Below, piece by piece: positions 1 through 8,280 of a stretch of DNA of 64,000 nt. The notes beneath the pieces were generated by a model. That model was not told where the DNA came from, searched no databases, and saw only the letters and a list, made by a program, of their open reading frames with translations. How positions within the stretch are numbered: position 1 is the stretch's first letter; each line of letters opens with the position of its first letter. The stretch is from the NCBI GenBank assembly GCA_031376385.1, contig JANMDQ010000015.1, positions 186,001 through 250,000 of the forward strand, given 5' to 3'. The DNA is from Aquisediminimonas sp031376385. GTDB lineage: Bacteria > Pseudomonadota > Alphaproteobacteria > Sphingomonadales > Sphingomonadaceae. The position numbers and the translations under genes are program-made.

Positions 1-107
1 AACAAGGCGACAATCGTCGTTAACAGCCCGCTTCATTTAGCCCTCTGGCGTTGGCGAGTGTGAGTTGCTATCTGAAACTCAGAAAAAGTCCTTAGGAGGC
101 AAACCCC

Positions 108-587
108 GTGTCCATATCCGCAACCGTGAACGGCAAACCCGTTAATTTTGAGGGCGAGGCCGATATGCCGCTCCTTTGGGCAATCCGTGAAGAACTGGGG
201 CTGACTGGCACCAAATTTGGCTGCGGCGTCGCGGCCTGCGGGGCTTGTTCTGTCCATGTAAACGGAGCCATCACGCGGTCGTGCAGTGTTCCGATCAGCG
301 ATGTTGCGGGTAAATCCATTACCACCATTGAAGGCCTGTCCGGCGAAGCAGGGACCCTGCACAAGCTGCAGCAAGCTTGGATAGATGCGCAGGTGCCGCA
401 GTGCGGATACTGCCAATCTGGCCAGATTATGGCCGCTGCCGCCCTTCTGAAATCCAGCCCGCGCCCCACAGATGCGCAAATTGATGAAGCGATGACCAAC
501 ATCTGCCGCTGTGGAACCTACCCGCGCATTCGCAAGGCAATCCACGCTGCGACCGGCCAAGTTGCCGCCACATTGGGAGACGCATGA
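108..587 (+). CDS. iorA: (2Fe-2S)-binding subunit of a molybdenum hydroxylase (IorA-like)
   Basis: Small iron-sulfur subunit that would pass electrons from the molybdenum subunit encoded next. Seen: an N-terminal plant-type ferredoxin fold with the cysteine cluster GCGVAACGACSVHV, and a C-terminal helical [2Fe-2S] domain with CGYCQSGQ and CRCGTYPRIRKA. The 159-residue length fits the isoquinoline 1-oxidoreductase alpha family. The GTG start is chosen because TAGGAGG lies at 93-99, eight bases upstream. The stop overlaps the next start by 4 bp, so the two subunits are translationally coupled. Substrate cannot be read from the sequence; isoquinoline is only the family name. The first 107 bases of the window hold no gene apart from this ribosome site. 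Confidence 0.9.
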   Translation: MSISATVNGKPVNFEGEADMPLLWAIREELGLTGTKFGCGVAACGACSVHVNGAITRSCSVPISDVAGKSITTIEGLSGEAGTLHKLQQAWIDAQVPQCGYCQSGQIMAAAALLKSSPRPTDAQIDEAMTNICRCGTYPRIRKAIHAATGQVAATLGDA

Positions 588-2788
588 TGGGTTTCAAGCG
601 CAGAGCCTTCCTGATCGGCGGCGTCGCTGTTGTTGGTGCCGGACTGTTTGGCATTTCCTTTGCTGATGGGTCTGCCGCCAAGGCTGCCGCGAAACTGACG
701 GCAGGCGAAGGTGAAGCCTCTTTTGCGACTTGGCTCAAAATCCGCAGTGATGGGGCGATCACCATCTATTCGCCGCATACCGACATTGGCCAAGGGTCCG
801 GCACGGGCCTCGCCCAAATGCTGGCAGAAGAGCTTGATGCGGATTGGGGCAAAGTCACGCTCGTTTCCGCACCCGCCGAATCCGCCTTTGCCAATACCGG
901 CCTAGCGCGCGGCTTCCTTGCTGAAATGAGCGGTATGCCCGCTGTCATCACGGGCCTGCCAGTTTCATTTTTGTCCTTCATGGCCAGGTCGATGAATTTG
1001 CAGGCGACAGGAGGCTCCTCGGCGCTCCGTTTTACGGGTCAAAGGTCGATGCAGATGGTCGGTGCTGCCACGCGGCTCGCGCTCATCGAAACGGCGGCGG
1101 CGCGATTGGATGTTCCTGCAAGTGAACTCACCACGGCGAACAGCGTCGTTACTCACGCCAAATCGGGTAAGTCGTTCAGCTACGGCGAACTTGCGGTCGA
1201 AGCGGCGGGTCTATCGCTTGAAAGCGAACCGAAACTCAAAGACTCAAAAGACTATAACCTAATTGGGAAATCCATTCCGCGTCTCGATCTCCCAGCAAAG
1301 GTGGATGGAACGGCGCAATATGGCATTGATTTCACGGTTCCTGATATGCGGGTGGCAACGGTTATGGCGTCGCCGATCCGGGGCGGAAAGCTGATGTCAG
1401 TTGATCCTGCCCCAGCAATGGCGGTCAAGGGCGTCGAAAAGGTTGTGAAGCTGGATGACGCAGTTGTCGTCATCGCCAAGGGGTATTGGGCGGCCCAACA
1501 GGGACTGCGCGCGCTGACCCCCAAATTCAGTGATGGCGGCCACGGGGGCGTTTCAACCGCGTCGATCTTCGCGGGGCACGCTGCGGCGATCAAGGCCAAC
1601 AAGCCCGAGGGCGAAGACGGTGAAGGCGATCCTGCGGAGGTTCTAAGCGCCGCCGGAACCAAGTCCACAAAATCCCTCTATCAGGTGCCTTTCCTCCACC
1701 ATGCGATGATGGAACCCTTTGCGCTCACTGCGCATCATAAGGACGGGAAATTGAACCTGTGGGGCGGCATGCAAGACCCGCTCGCGAGTAAAATGGCAGC
1801 AGCAGAGGCGGCGGGCTTGGACGGCGACGCTGTGACTTTCCATCCGATGTTGATGGGTGGCAGTTTCGGGCGACGACTGCCGATGTATATGGAAATCGTC
1901 ACACAGGCCGCAAAAGTGGCGATGCAAGTGCCCTATCCGTTCAAGCTCATTTGGAGCCGCGAAGAAGAAGTTACCCAAGGCGCATATCGCCCGCAAAGCA
2001 GCGCGCAATTGCAAGGGGCTATCGGCGCGGACGGCAAAATTTCTGCATGGCAAAATGACTATGCCCAGCCCGAAAGCGCGGAGGCGGAAACGGCGTTCAT
2101 TTATGATCTGCCCGTGGTCGCGCGTCGGCATTTTCCCTATGAAACTAATCAGACCGCAGGCGCATGGCGATCCGTCAATTCAACGCAGCAGGGCTTTTAC
2201 AATGAAAGCTTCATGGACGAATTGGCGCACGGGGCAGGGGCGGATCCCATTGAGTTCCGTCGCCGCCATTTGAAGACAGGTTCGCGGCATCTGGCCGTGC
2301 TGAATGAAGTTGCCAAGCGCAGCAATTGGGACGCTGCCTTGCCAGCGGGCCGCGCGCGCGGCGTGGCGATTGTAGAATCCTTCAAAACCATTGTTGCTCA
2401 TGTGATTGAGGCATCGGTCAAGGATGATGGTACTCCTAAGGTCCACTGTGTGACAACGGTGGTCGACTGCGGTTCCACTGTGAACCCCAACGCTGCGATG
2501 GCCCAGATCGAAGGCGGCACCATCATGGGGCTGTCCGCCGCGATGGGCGAAGCGATTACACTCGATAAGGGTGCCGTCGAACAGGCCAACTTCACCGACT
2601 ATCCGATCCTGAAACTGGCGGATGCGCCGCCAATCATCGATATCCACTTCCTCGAAAGCGGAGCTCCAATGGGCGGAATCGGAGAGCCGGGCGTTCCCCC
2701 AGTTGCGCCTGCGCTGGCGAATGCTGTGTTCGCACTGACAGGCAAGCGGGTGCGGTCCTTGCCGATATTGGCGCAGGCAAAGGTTTAG
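584..2788 (+). CDS. iorB: Molybdopterin-binding subunit of molybdenum hydroxylase (IorB-like)
   Basis: Large catalytic subunit of a xanthine-dehydrogenase-family hydroxylase of the isoquinoline 1-oxidoreductase/aldehyde oxidoreductase type. Seen: a twin-arginine-like N-terminus (KRRAFLIGG, then a hydrophobic stretch), consistent with Tat export of the folded cofactor-loaded complex; two aldehyde-oxidase-type molybdopterin domains, including GGSFGRR near residue 425 and, near the C-terminus, GGIGEPGVPP holding the glutamate that acts as catalytic base in this family. The 734-residue length is normal. Two adjacent methionine codons open the ORF; either could be used. No cytochrome c subunit or XdhC-type maturation factor is visible downstream, though they could lie left of the window. 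Physiological substrate unknown. Confidence 0.9.
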   Translation: MMGFKRRAFLIGGVAVVGAGLFGISFADGSAAKAAAKLTAGEGEASFATWLKIRSDGAITIYSPHTDIGQGSGTGLAQMLAEELDADWGKVTLVSAPAESAFANTGLARGFLAEMSGMPAVITGLPVSFLSFMARSMNLQATGGSSALRFTGQRSMQMVGAATRLALIETAAARLDVPASELTTANSVVTHAKSGKSFSYGELAVEAAGLSLESEPKLKDSKDYNLIGKSIPRLDLPAKVDGTAQYGIDFTVPDMRVATVMASPIRGGKLMSVDPAPAMAVKGVEKVVKLDDAVVVIAKGYWAAQQGLRALTPKFSDGGHGGVSTASIFAGHAAAIKANKPEGEDGEGDPAEVLSAAGTKSTKSLYQVPFLHHAMMEPFALTAHHKDGKLNLWGGMQDPLASKMAAAEAAGLDGDAVTFHPMLMGGSFGRRLPMYMEIVTQAAKVAMQVPYPFKLIWSREEEVTQGAYRPQSSAQLQGAIGADGKISAWQNDYAQPESAEAETAFIYDLPVVARRHFPYETNQTAGAWRSVNSTQQGFYNESFMDELAHGAGADPIEFRRRHLKTGSRHLAVLNEVAKRSNWDAALPAGRARGVAIVESFKTIVAHVIEASVKDDGTPKVHCVTTVVDCGSTVNPNAAMAQIEGGTIMGLSAAMGEAITLDKGAVEQANFTDYPILKLADAPPIIDIHFLESGAPMGGIGEPGVPPVAPALANAVFALTGKRVRSLPILAQAKV

Positions 2789-2801
2789 GAGGGAGCCGAA
2801 T

Positions 2802-3737
2802 ATGACACTTAACCCTGCCGTTCAGTCGTTGTTGACCATGATGGCTGACGCGCCAAAAGTTGATTATGCCACAGCAACGCCGACGGATGCGCGTGCGATT
2901 TTTGATAATCCAATTGCGTTTGGAGAGCCACCTGTGGTGGCCAGTGTGCGAAATCTGAAAATAGACTTGCCCGGCCGCACGCTCGACGCGCGCCTTTATA
3001 TTCCAGAGGTTGCAGGGGATCGATCAGGGCTGACTGTCTATTTCCACGGCGGCGGATGGGTGATTGGTACCATCGACACCCACGACGGCACTTGTCGGGT
3101 GCTCGCGCGCAACAGCGGTGCAGCCGTTTTGTCCGTCGCTTACCGCTTGGCCCCTGAATATGCTTATCCCCTCCCTTTGGATGACTGTTACGATGCAACA
3201 GTTTGGGCAGCGGCCAATGCGGATCAATTGGGCATTGATCCCAGCAAAATCGCAGTCGCTGGTGACAGTGCCGGGGGCAATTTGGCTGCTGCTGTTGCCA
3301 TAATGGCCCGAGACGCGGGCGGACCAGCCCTTGTGCATCAACTGCTCATCTATCCTGTCACAGATGTCGATTTTGATCGTCCATCCTACCGTGCCAATGG
3401 CGGTGGTGACTATTATTTGTCGACAGACGGCATGAAATGGTTTTGGGACCATTATATCGGTGGCCGCAATGCAGACGAGGCATCACTTGCTATAATCTTG
3501 CGGCAAGCCAATCTTTCTGGGTTGCCCGCAGCGACAGTCATTACCGCAGAATATGATCCTCTACGCGATGAAGGCGATGCTTATGCCGCGAAGCTGACCG
3601 CTGCTGGTGTCAGCGTCGATGCCGATTGTGCTCCTGGTATGATTCACGGCTTTTTCAGTTTGTTCCAATTCATACCGGATGCCCTGCCGTGGATGGAGCG
3701 AGCAGGTGCAAATCTAAGGCGCGGGTTTGAGGGCTGA
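2802..3737 (+). CDS. Alpha/beta hydrolase, hormone-sensitive-lipase (type IV esterase) family
   Basis: Carboxylesterase likely acting on short-chain esters in the cytoplasm. Seen: the HGGGW oxyanion-hole motif near residue 80, the nucleophile motif GDSAGG near 150, an acid residue in YDPLRDEG and the catalytic histidine in MIHGFF close to the C-terminus, in the order typical of the HSL family. The 311-residue length is usual. It begins 14 bases after iorB with the ribosome site AGGAGGGAG, so it is probably co-transcribed with iorAB and may process a related aromatic or ester compound; that link is inference. No signal peptide is visible. Confidence 0.88.
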   Translation: MTLNPAVQSLLTMMADAPKVDYATATPTDARAIFDNPIAFGEPPVVASVRNLKIDLPGRTLDARLYIPEVAGDRSGLTVYFHGGGWVIGTIDTHDGTCRVLARNSGAAVLSVAYRLAPEYAYPLPLDDCYDATVWAAANADQLGIDPSKIAVAGDSAGGNLAAAVAIMARDAGGPALVHQLLIYPVTDVDFDRPSYRANGGGDYYLSTDGMKWFWDHYIGGRNADEASLAIILRQANLSGLPAATVITAEYDPLRDEGDAYAAKLTAAGVSVDADCAPGMIHGFFSLFQFIPDALPWMERAGANLRRGFEG

Positions 3738-4168
3738 GACGGGCGCGCTGCGCCGCCGTAATATGCCCGGTCGGCCCGCGATATTACCTTGACATAGCGA
3801 ACATGTTCCTCTATTGTTCCGAAATCTATGTGAAATTCTGCTGCAGCCTGTGGCAGGTCATAAATTAACCCACGCCCGGACCAATCTATCGTCCGGCGCG
3901 CCAAGCCTATATCGCGCCCGTTTTGTTGGCAAAGGCGTGAAGGGAGGGCGTAGTATATACTTCCTCTATTTCCAGCTCACAGGCGGTAACGGGTGGTAGA
4001 AAACAAATGTGCGACTGGCACAACTTTACTAAACTTTGGAGCCGCGACGGCGTCTCTGCGCTCTGGCCGCACCCCTTCACCCTTCACCATAAATGTTACT
4101 GCCCCTTCCATCATCGCCCATCGCGGCTTATGGGCCGCGCATCAGATCATCGGGGAAGCAAAAAAGAC
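3738..4168. other. 431-bp gap upstream of prs with a LexA-type promoter
   Basis: No convincing gene. The reading frame of prs stays open up to 4007, but that N-terminal extension has no ribosome site and does not resemble PRPP synthetases. The clearest signal is the promoter-like TTGACA with an overlapping LexA-type box at 3789-3819 (separate entry). The remainder could be a long prs leader or an untranslated RNA. Confidence 0.6.
3789..3819 (+). promoter_or_regulatory. Sigma70-like promoter overlapped by a LexA-type (SOS) box
   Basis: TTGACA at 3789-3794 is followed after 17 bases by TATTGT at 3812-3817. A direct repeat GTTC-CTCTATT-GTTC at 3805-3819 covers the -10 region. GTTC-N7-GTTC is the known alphaproteobacterial LexA operator form. 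The promoter points right, toward prs about 350 bp away. No recognised SOS gene is adjacent. Confidence 0.5.
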
Positions 4169-5104
4169 ATGAAACTGATCACGGGCAATAGCAATCAGCC
4201 CTTGGCACAGGCCATCGCCGATTATTGTGGCGTTCCGCTGACCGCGGCCAGCGTGCGTCGGTTCGCCGATGAAGAGATTTTCGTCGAAGTGCAGGAAAAT
4301 GTGCGCGGCGAAGATATGTTTGTCATCCAGTCGACCAGCTACCCCACCAACGACAATCTTATGGAATTGCTAATCATCATCGACGCGCTGCGCCGCGCGT
4401 CGGCAAGACGGATTACGGCGGTCATGCCTTATTTCGGCTACGCCCGCCAAGATCGCAAACCCGGCCCCCGCACTCCGATTTCGGCCAAGCTGGTGGCCAA
4501 CATGATCACGACGGCAGGGGCAGACCGGGTTCTCGCGGTCGATCTTCATGCGGGCCAGATTCAGGGCTTTTTCGACATCCCGACAGATAATCTCCACGGC
4601 GCGCCTGTAATGGCGGCGGACATCTTGGATCGGCATAAGGAAAAAAACCTGACCGTCGTGTCGCCTGACGTCGGCGGCGTTGTTCGAGCGCGGGCACTCG
4701 CCAAGCGGCTGAACAATGCGCCCCTCGCCATCGTCGATAAGCGCCGCGAAAAGGCTGGCGAAAGCGAAGTCATGAACATCATCGGCGATGTGAAGGATCG
4801 GTTCTGCATTCTTGTTGATGATATTGTCGATTCTGGCGGAACGCTGTGCAATGCAGCAGAGGCGCTCAAGAATGCAGGCGCGTCAGACGTAGTTGCTTAT
4901 ATCACTCACGGTGTGCTTTCAGGCGCAGCAGTCGAGCGTGTCGAGGCCTCAGTCCTGCGCAAACTGGTCATCACTGATTCGATACTCGCACCTGATAGTG
5001 TCGCGACGTCCAAGAAAATCCGCCTGTTGCCAATTGCGCCACTCGTAGGCGAAGCGATCAACCGGATCGCCGACGAAAGCTCGGTCTCGTCGCTGTTTGA
5101 CTAG
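4169..5104 (+). CDS. prs: Ribose-phosphate pyrophosphokinase (PRPP synthetase)
   Basis: Makes 5-phosphoribosyl 1-diphosphate from ribose 5-phosphate and ATP, feeding purine, pyrimidine, histidine and NAD synthesis; pyrE, purB and hisN in this window use or follow from it. Seen: two phosphoribosyltransferase-fold halves, the ATP/ribose loop region YARQDRKPGPRTPISAK and the PRPP-binding loop CILVDDIVDSGGT near residue 213. The start at 4169 gives 311 residues beginning MKLITGNSNQ, the normal beginning and length of the family; the longer open frame to 4007 is rejected. The gap in front carries a LexA-type box, so damage-responsive expression is possible but unproven. Confidence 0.96.
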   Translation: MKLITGNSNQPLAQAIADYCGVPLTAASVRRFADEEIFVEVQENVRGEDMFVIQSTSYPTNDNLMELLIIIDALRRASARRITAVMPYFGYARQDRKPGPRTPISAKLVANMITTAGADRVLAVDLHAGQIQGFFDIPTDNLHGAPVMAADILDRHKEKNLTVVSPDVGGVVRARALAKRLNNAPLAIVDKRREKAGESEVMNIIGDVKDRFCILVDDIVDSGGTLCNAAEALKNAGASDVVAYITHGVLSGAAVERVEASVLRKLVITDSILAPDSVATSKKIRLLPIAPLVGEAINRIADESSVSSLFD

Positions 5105-5738
5105 CCTTCCCGTCCTCTACAGCTTTCGTCGCTGCCCCTACGCGATGCGGGCGCGGATGGCTTTGTTGGTGGCGGGGATTGAAGTTGAGCTGCGCGAGAT
5201 TTCCTTAAAGGCCAAGCCAAATGCTATGCTGACTGCGTCGCCCAAAGGGACGGTTCCAGTCTTGGTATTGCCGGATGGGTGCGTGATTGATGAGAGCCTG
5301 GACATCATGGACTGGGCGCTCGGGCACAACGATCCAGAGGACTGGCTCGCAGGCGATGGTGCAGCTCTGATTGCAACGAATGACGGATCGTTCAAACATC
5401 ATCTTGATCGGGCGAAATATCCACATCGCTACCCCGGCGAAAATGCTGAAGTTCACTGGGCTGCAGGGTTGGCCATTTTGCGGACATGGGAGGCGCGTTT
5501 GGCGCAAACAGCTTTTCTGTGCGGCCCCCGTATGACCTTGATCGACGCGGCGCTACTGCCCTTCGTGCGTCAGTTCGCGCGCATTGATTTGGATCGACCT
5601 TGTGCCGAAGGGCTGCCACACTTGCTCCACTGGCTCACCACTTGGGAAGCATCGGAAGCCTTTGCTTCAATCATGGTGAAAGCGCCGCTTTGGGTGGAGA
5701 GAAATCAGCCGCAGATTTTCTCTTGCGCCTCAGTGTGA
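5097..5738 (+). CDS. Glutathione S-transferase family protein
   Basis: Glutathione transferase-like protein of 213 residues. Seen: an N-terminal thioredoxin fold with the active-site-like motif CPYAMRARMAL (residues about 13-23), then GTVPVL with the cis-proline and DESLDIMDW, which form the usual glutathione-binding features, followed by an all-helical C-terminal domain. The CPYA motif resembles glutaredoxin 2 or omega/lambda-type enzymes that use cysteine for deglutathionylation rather than conjugation. The likely start is TTG at 5097, overlapping the end of prs by 8 bp, so it is probably coupled to prs. Substrate unknown. Confidence 0.85.
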   Translation: MTSLPVLYSFRRCPYAMRARMALLVAGIEVELREISLKAKPNAMLTASPKGTVPVLVLPDGCVIDESLDIMDWALGHNDPEDWLAGDGAALIATNDGSFKHHLDRAKYPHRYPGENAEVHWAAGLAILRTWEARLAQTAFLCGPRMTLIDAALLPFVRQFARIDLDRPCAEGLPHLLHWLTTWEASEAFASIMVKAPLWVERNQPQIFSCASV

Positions 5739-5757
5739 ACATCCGCAGATAGCAGGG

Positions 5758-6546
5758 ATGTCTGTAACCGCGTCTGACCATGCCCTTATTCAAAAATTAG
5801 CCGATGCCGCCGGAACTGCGATCCGCCCCTACTGGCGCGCTGAGTTTGGATTGGAAACGAAGGGCGACGCGACACCAGTGACGCTGGCCGACCGCGCGTC
5901 GGAGACTGCGATCTGCGCCGTATTAGAAAAGGAACGGCCCGCAGACGGCATCATCGGCGAAGAATTTGGGACCGTGCGCGAAGGCGCTTCGCGGCAATGG
6001 GTCATTGATCCCATTGATGGCACGACCAGCTTTGTCGCGGGCCGGCCGATCTTTGGCACGCTGATTGCGCTGATGGTCGATGGTTGGCCAGTGCTGGGCT
6101 TGATCGATCAGCCGATCCTGCGCGAACGCTGGGTGGGCTCGGCAGGGCAAGGGACGACATTCAATGGCAAGCCTGTGCACACCCGCGACTGCCCCGAATT
6201 GAAAGAGGCCATCCTTGCGACCAGCGGTCCTAGCTATTTTTCTGTCCATGAAGGCGAGCATTTCATGGCGCTCGCCGCGAAAACTGCGCACCGACGGCTG
6301 ATCTGGGGCGGCGATTGCTATAATTACGGCTTGCTTGCGTCCGGGCATATCGATTTGGTGGTGGAGGCGGGATTGAAGCTGCATGATATCGCAGCATTGG
6401 TTCCAGTCGTTGAAGGGGCAGGTGGCCTGATGTGCGACTGGAACGGGGAGCCGCTTCACGCCGAAAGCCTTGGCGATGTGATTGCACTTGGTGATCCTGC
6501 GCGGCTGGAGGATGTGCTCGAGGGGCTGGCCTGCAACCATGGCTAG
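5758..6546 (+). CDS. hisN: Inositol monophosphatase-family phosphatase, probably histidinol-phosphatase
   Basis: Magnesium-dependent phosphatase of the IMPase superfamily. Seen: the metal-binding glutamate in IGEEFG, the signature WVIDPIDGTTSFVAGRP near residue 80-96, and a C-terminal motif with WGGDCYNYGLLASGHIDLVVEAG and LHDIAAL. These features, especially GGDCYNY and the 262-residue length, fit the HisN subfamily that dephosphorylates L-histidinol phosphate in actinobacteria and alphaproteobacteria; a generic inositol-1-phosphatase is the alternative. It follows the transferase gene after 19 bases in the same direction. Confidence 0.82.
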   Translation: MSVTASDHALIQKLADAAGTAIRPYWRAEFGLETKGDATPVTLADRASETAICAVLEKERPADGIIGEEFGTVREGASRQWVIDPIDGTTSFVAGRPIFGTLIALMVDGWPVLGLIDQPILRERWVGSAGQGTTFNGKPVHTRDCPELKEAILATSGPSYFSVHEGEHFMALAAKTAHRRLIWGGDCYNYGLLASGHIDLVVEAGLKLHDIAALVPVVEGAGGLMCDWNGEPLHAESLGDVIALGDPARLEDVLEGLACNHG

Positions 6547-6558
6547 GTCCAGCGCGAG

Positions 6559-7491
6559 ATGACTCAAGTTCCGCATATTGAGATCCGCTTCGCCCTGCCC
6601 GATGAGCGGCTGCGCGCGTTTATTCCCGCTTATTGGGACATCATCGTGACGGGTCCCGGCGTGGTTGAGGATCTGCTACGCCCCGAATGGATGGCCATTC
6701 GCATGGTATTTTCCGGGAAATGGTCGTTTGGCACGCATAAAGCGCAACTCTCTCCCCTTACCGATAAAGCGATATTGCACGGCGTAGCGACGCAGGCGCA
6801 GTGGGTGCATGGGACCGAGGGCAAAGTGTTTTGCGCCGCTATTTTTCCGATGGGTTGGCACCGCCTGATCGGTGGGGATGCCAGTATCCATTCTGAAAAG
6901 ATCAGCCCGCTTAGCGCGCTTTTTGGGGAGGATGCCGATCCGCTGTTCGCAGCCATTGAAAGTGCAGGCAGCCTGGACGCGCGAATCGCAGCAGCGGATG
7001 CATTCTTCCTCGACAGGCTCGCCCTGACAGAGCGATCAGAAATCTCAGACTGGATTGAGCGCGTTTCACTGGCCATTGCCGATCCAGAATGCGCGACGGT
7101 GGAGGAGTTGGCATTGCGCGTTGGCATGTCACAATCGCGAATCGCGCGCTTCACGAAACGGCATTTTGGCTTTCTTCCCAAAAAACTTATTCAACGCGCA
7201 CGGTTCTTACGGATGCTTCATTCGATGGAGGGGCTGTCTGTGGGACAATGGCCGCATTTCCTTGACCCCCAATATGCAGATCAAAGCCATATGATCCGGG
7301 ATTTCAAAAAGTTCATTGGCTTGTCGCCGACGCAATATTTCGCAATGGAGCGGCCACTGCTTGCTGCTGTCTTTCAAACTCTTATGGCGGGCATAAAGAG
7401 CGGGGAGGCGGAAGGGATGTCGTTTGAGGAAGGCCGCCAAGTGTTGGCGTTCCGGCCCGACACTGCAAAAGATGAGGTGATGTTGCCCTGA
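6559..7491 (+). CDS. AraC-family transcriptional regulator
   Basis: DNA-binding regulator of 310 residues. Seen: an N-terminal domain of about 150 residues resembling the effector domain found in several AraC regulators of proteobacteria (for example FPMGWHRLIGG), then an AraC-type double helix-turn-helix: ATVEELALRVGMSQSRIARF near 180-200 and a second helix pair near 240-262 ending in KKFIGLSPTQYFAMERP, the usual closing motif. It starts 12 bases after hisN and may be in the same transcript. The inducer and target genes cannot be deduced. Confidence 0.85.
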   Translation: MTQVPHIEIRFALPDERLRAFIPAYWDIIVTGPGVVEDLLRPEWMAIRMVFSGKWSFGTHKAQLSPLTDKAILHGVATQAQWVHGTEGKVFCAAIFPMGWHRLIGGDASIHSEKISPLSALFGEDADPLFAAIESAGSLDARIAAADAFFLDRLALTERSEISDWIERVSLAIADPECATVEELALRVGMSQSRIARFTKRHFGFLPKKLIQRARFLRMLHSMEGLSVGQWPHFLDPQYADQSHMIRDFKKFIGLSPTQYFAMERPLLAAVFQTLMAGIKSGEAEGMSFEEGRQVLAFRPDTAKDEVMLP

Positions 7492-7616
7492 ATCCGCTTG
7501 CTATTTGTCAGGCCACCCCCTAACCGCGCCGCTTCGCAGATGATTGCATAACAACTGGCCTGGCCACACTGGCTGCCACGGCGGGTTCTGATCATCTCAT
7601 TTGAAAGGTGAAAAAA

Positions 7617-7820
7617 ATGCCAAAAATGAAGACCAAGAGCGGGGTGAAAAAGCGTTTCACCATGACCGCGACGGGCAAGTTGAAGCACGGCTTCGCTGGA
7701 AAGCGCCACCGTCTCATGAGCCACAACAGCAAATATATTCGCACCAACCGTGGCACATCCGTGCTGTCCGATGCTGATACCCCTGCGGTAAAGCGTTGGG
7801 CGCCTTACGGCCTGAAATAA
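7617..7820 (+). CDS. rpmI: 50S ribosomal protein L35
   Basis: Small basic large-subunit ribosomal protein. Seen: MPKMKTKSGVKKRF at the N-terminus and GKRHRLMSHNS in the middle, both diagnostic for bL35, and a length of 67 residues. ATG 7617 is chosen over an in-frame GTG at 7608 because the family begins MPKMKTKS and AAAGGTG precedes it. It is followed after 13 bases by rplT. The 125-bp gap before it probably holds the promoter; no obvious hairpin or riboswitch was recognised there. infC, often placed in front of this pair, is absent. Confidence 0.97.
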   Translation: MPKMKTKSGVKKRFTMTATGKLKHGFAGKRHRLMSHNSKYIRTNRGTSVLSDADTPAVKRWAPYGLK

Positions 7821-7833
7821 GGAGTAAGAGAGC

Positions 7834-8202
7834 ATGACACGTATCAAACGCGGTGTAACAACACACGCTCGTCACAAGCGCGTCCTTGACCGCGCTAAGG
7901 GCTATTATGGTCGTCGCAAGAACACGATCCGCATTGCAATGCAGGCTGTCGAAAAGGCCGGCCAATATGCGTATCGCGATCGCAAGATCAACAAGCGTAA
8001 TTTCCGCGCGCTTTGGATTCAGCGGATCAACGCCGCTGTCCGCATGGAAGGGCTGACTTACGGTCAGTTCATGCACGGGCTCAAACTTGCAGGCATTGAA
8101 CTTGACCGCAAAGTCCTTGCCGATCTGGCGATGAACGAAGCCGCTTCGTTTAGCACCATCATCGCGCAAGCGAAGGCTGCACTGCCCGCACAAGCGGCGT
8201 AA
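7834..8202 (+). CDS. rplT: 50S ribosomal protein L20
   Basis: RNA-binding protein needed early in 50S assembly. Seen: the basic N-terminus TRIKRGVTTHARHKRVL, the GYYGRRKNTIRIA motif and the conserved RDRKINKRNFRALWI segment; 122 residues is the usual size. In enterobacteria L20 represses its own operon by binding the leader; nothing here shows whether that applies. A strong hairpin follows at 8224-8264, before pheS. Ribosome site AAGGAG at 7819-7824 overlaps the rpmI stop. Confidence 0.97.
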   Translation: MTRIKRGVTTHARHKRVLDRAKGYYGRRKNTIRIAMQAVEKAGQYAYRDRKINKRNFRALWIQRINAAVRMEGLTYGQFMHGLKLAGIELDRKVLADLAMNEAASFSTIIAQAKAALPAQAA

Positions 8203-8223
8203 AGCTCCCTTCTCAAAGAATGC

Positions 8224-8270
8224 GCAAAGGGGCGTGGGCGGCATTGCCGTTCGCGCCCTTTTGCTTATCA
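8224..8270 (+). terminator. Hairpin between rplT and pheS (terminator or attenuator)
   Basis: Inverted arms GCAAAGGGGCG (8224-8234) and CGCCCTTTTGC (8254-8264) pair with one G-T wobble around a 19-base loop; the right arm contains TTTT and is followed by TTATC. It could end most rpmI-rplT transcripts or act as an attenuator for pheST. Confidence 0.6.
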
Positions 8271-8280
8271 GGTGCAGATC

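Noticed and set aside
4007..4168. 54-residue N-terminal extension of prs
   Set aside because: PRPP synthetases begin MKLITGN-like; the extension has no ribosome site and no family similarity.
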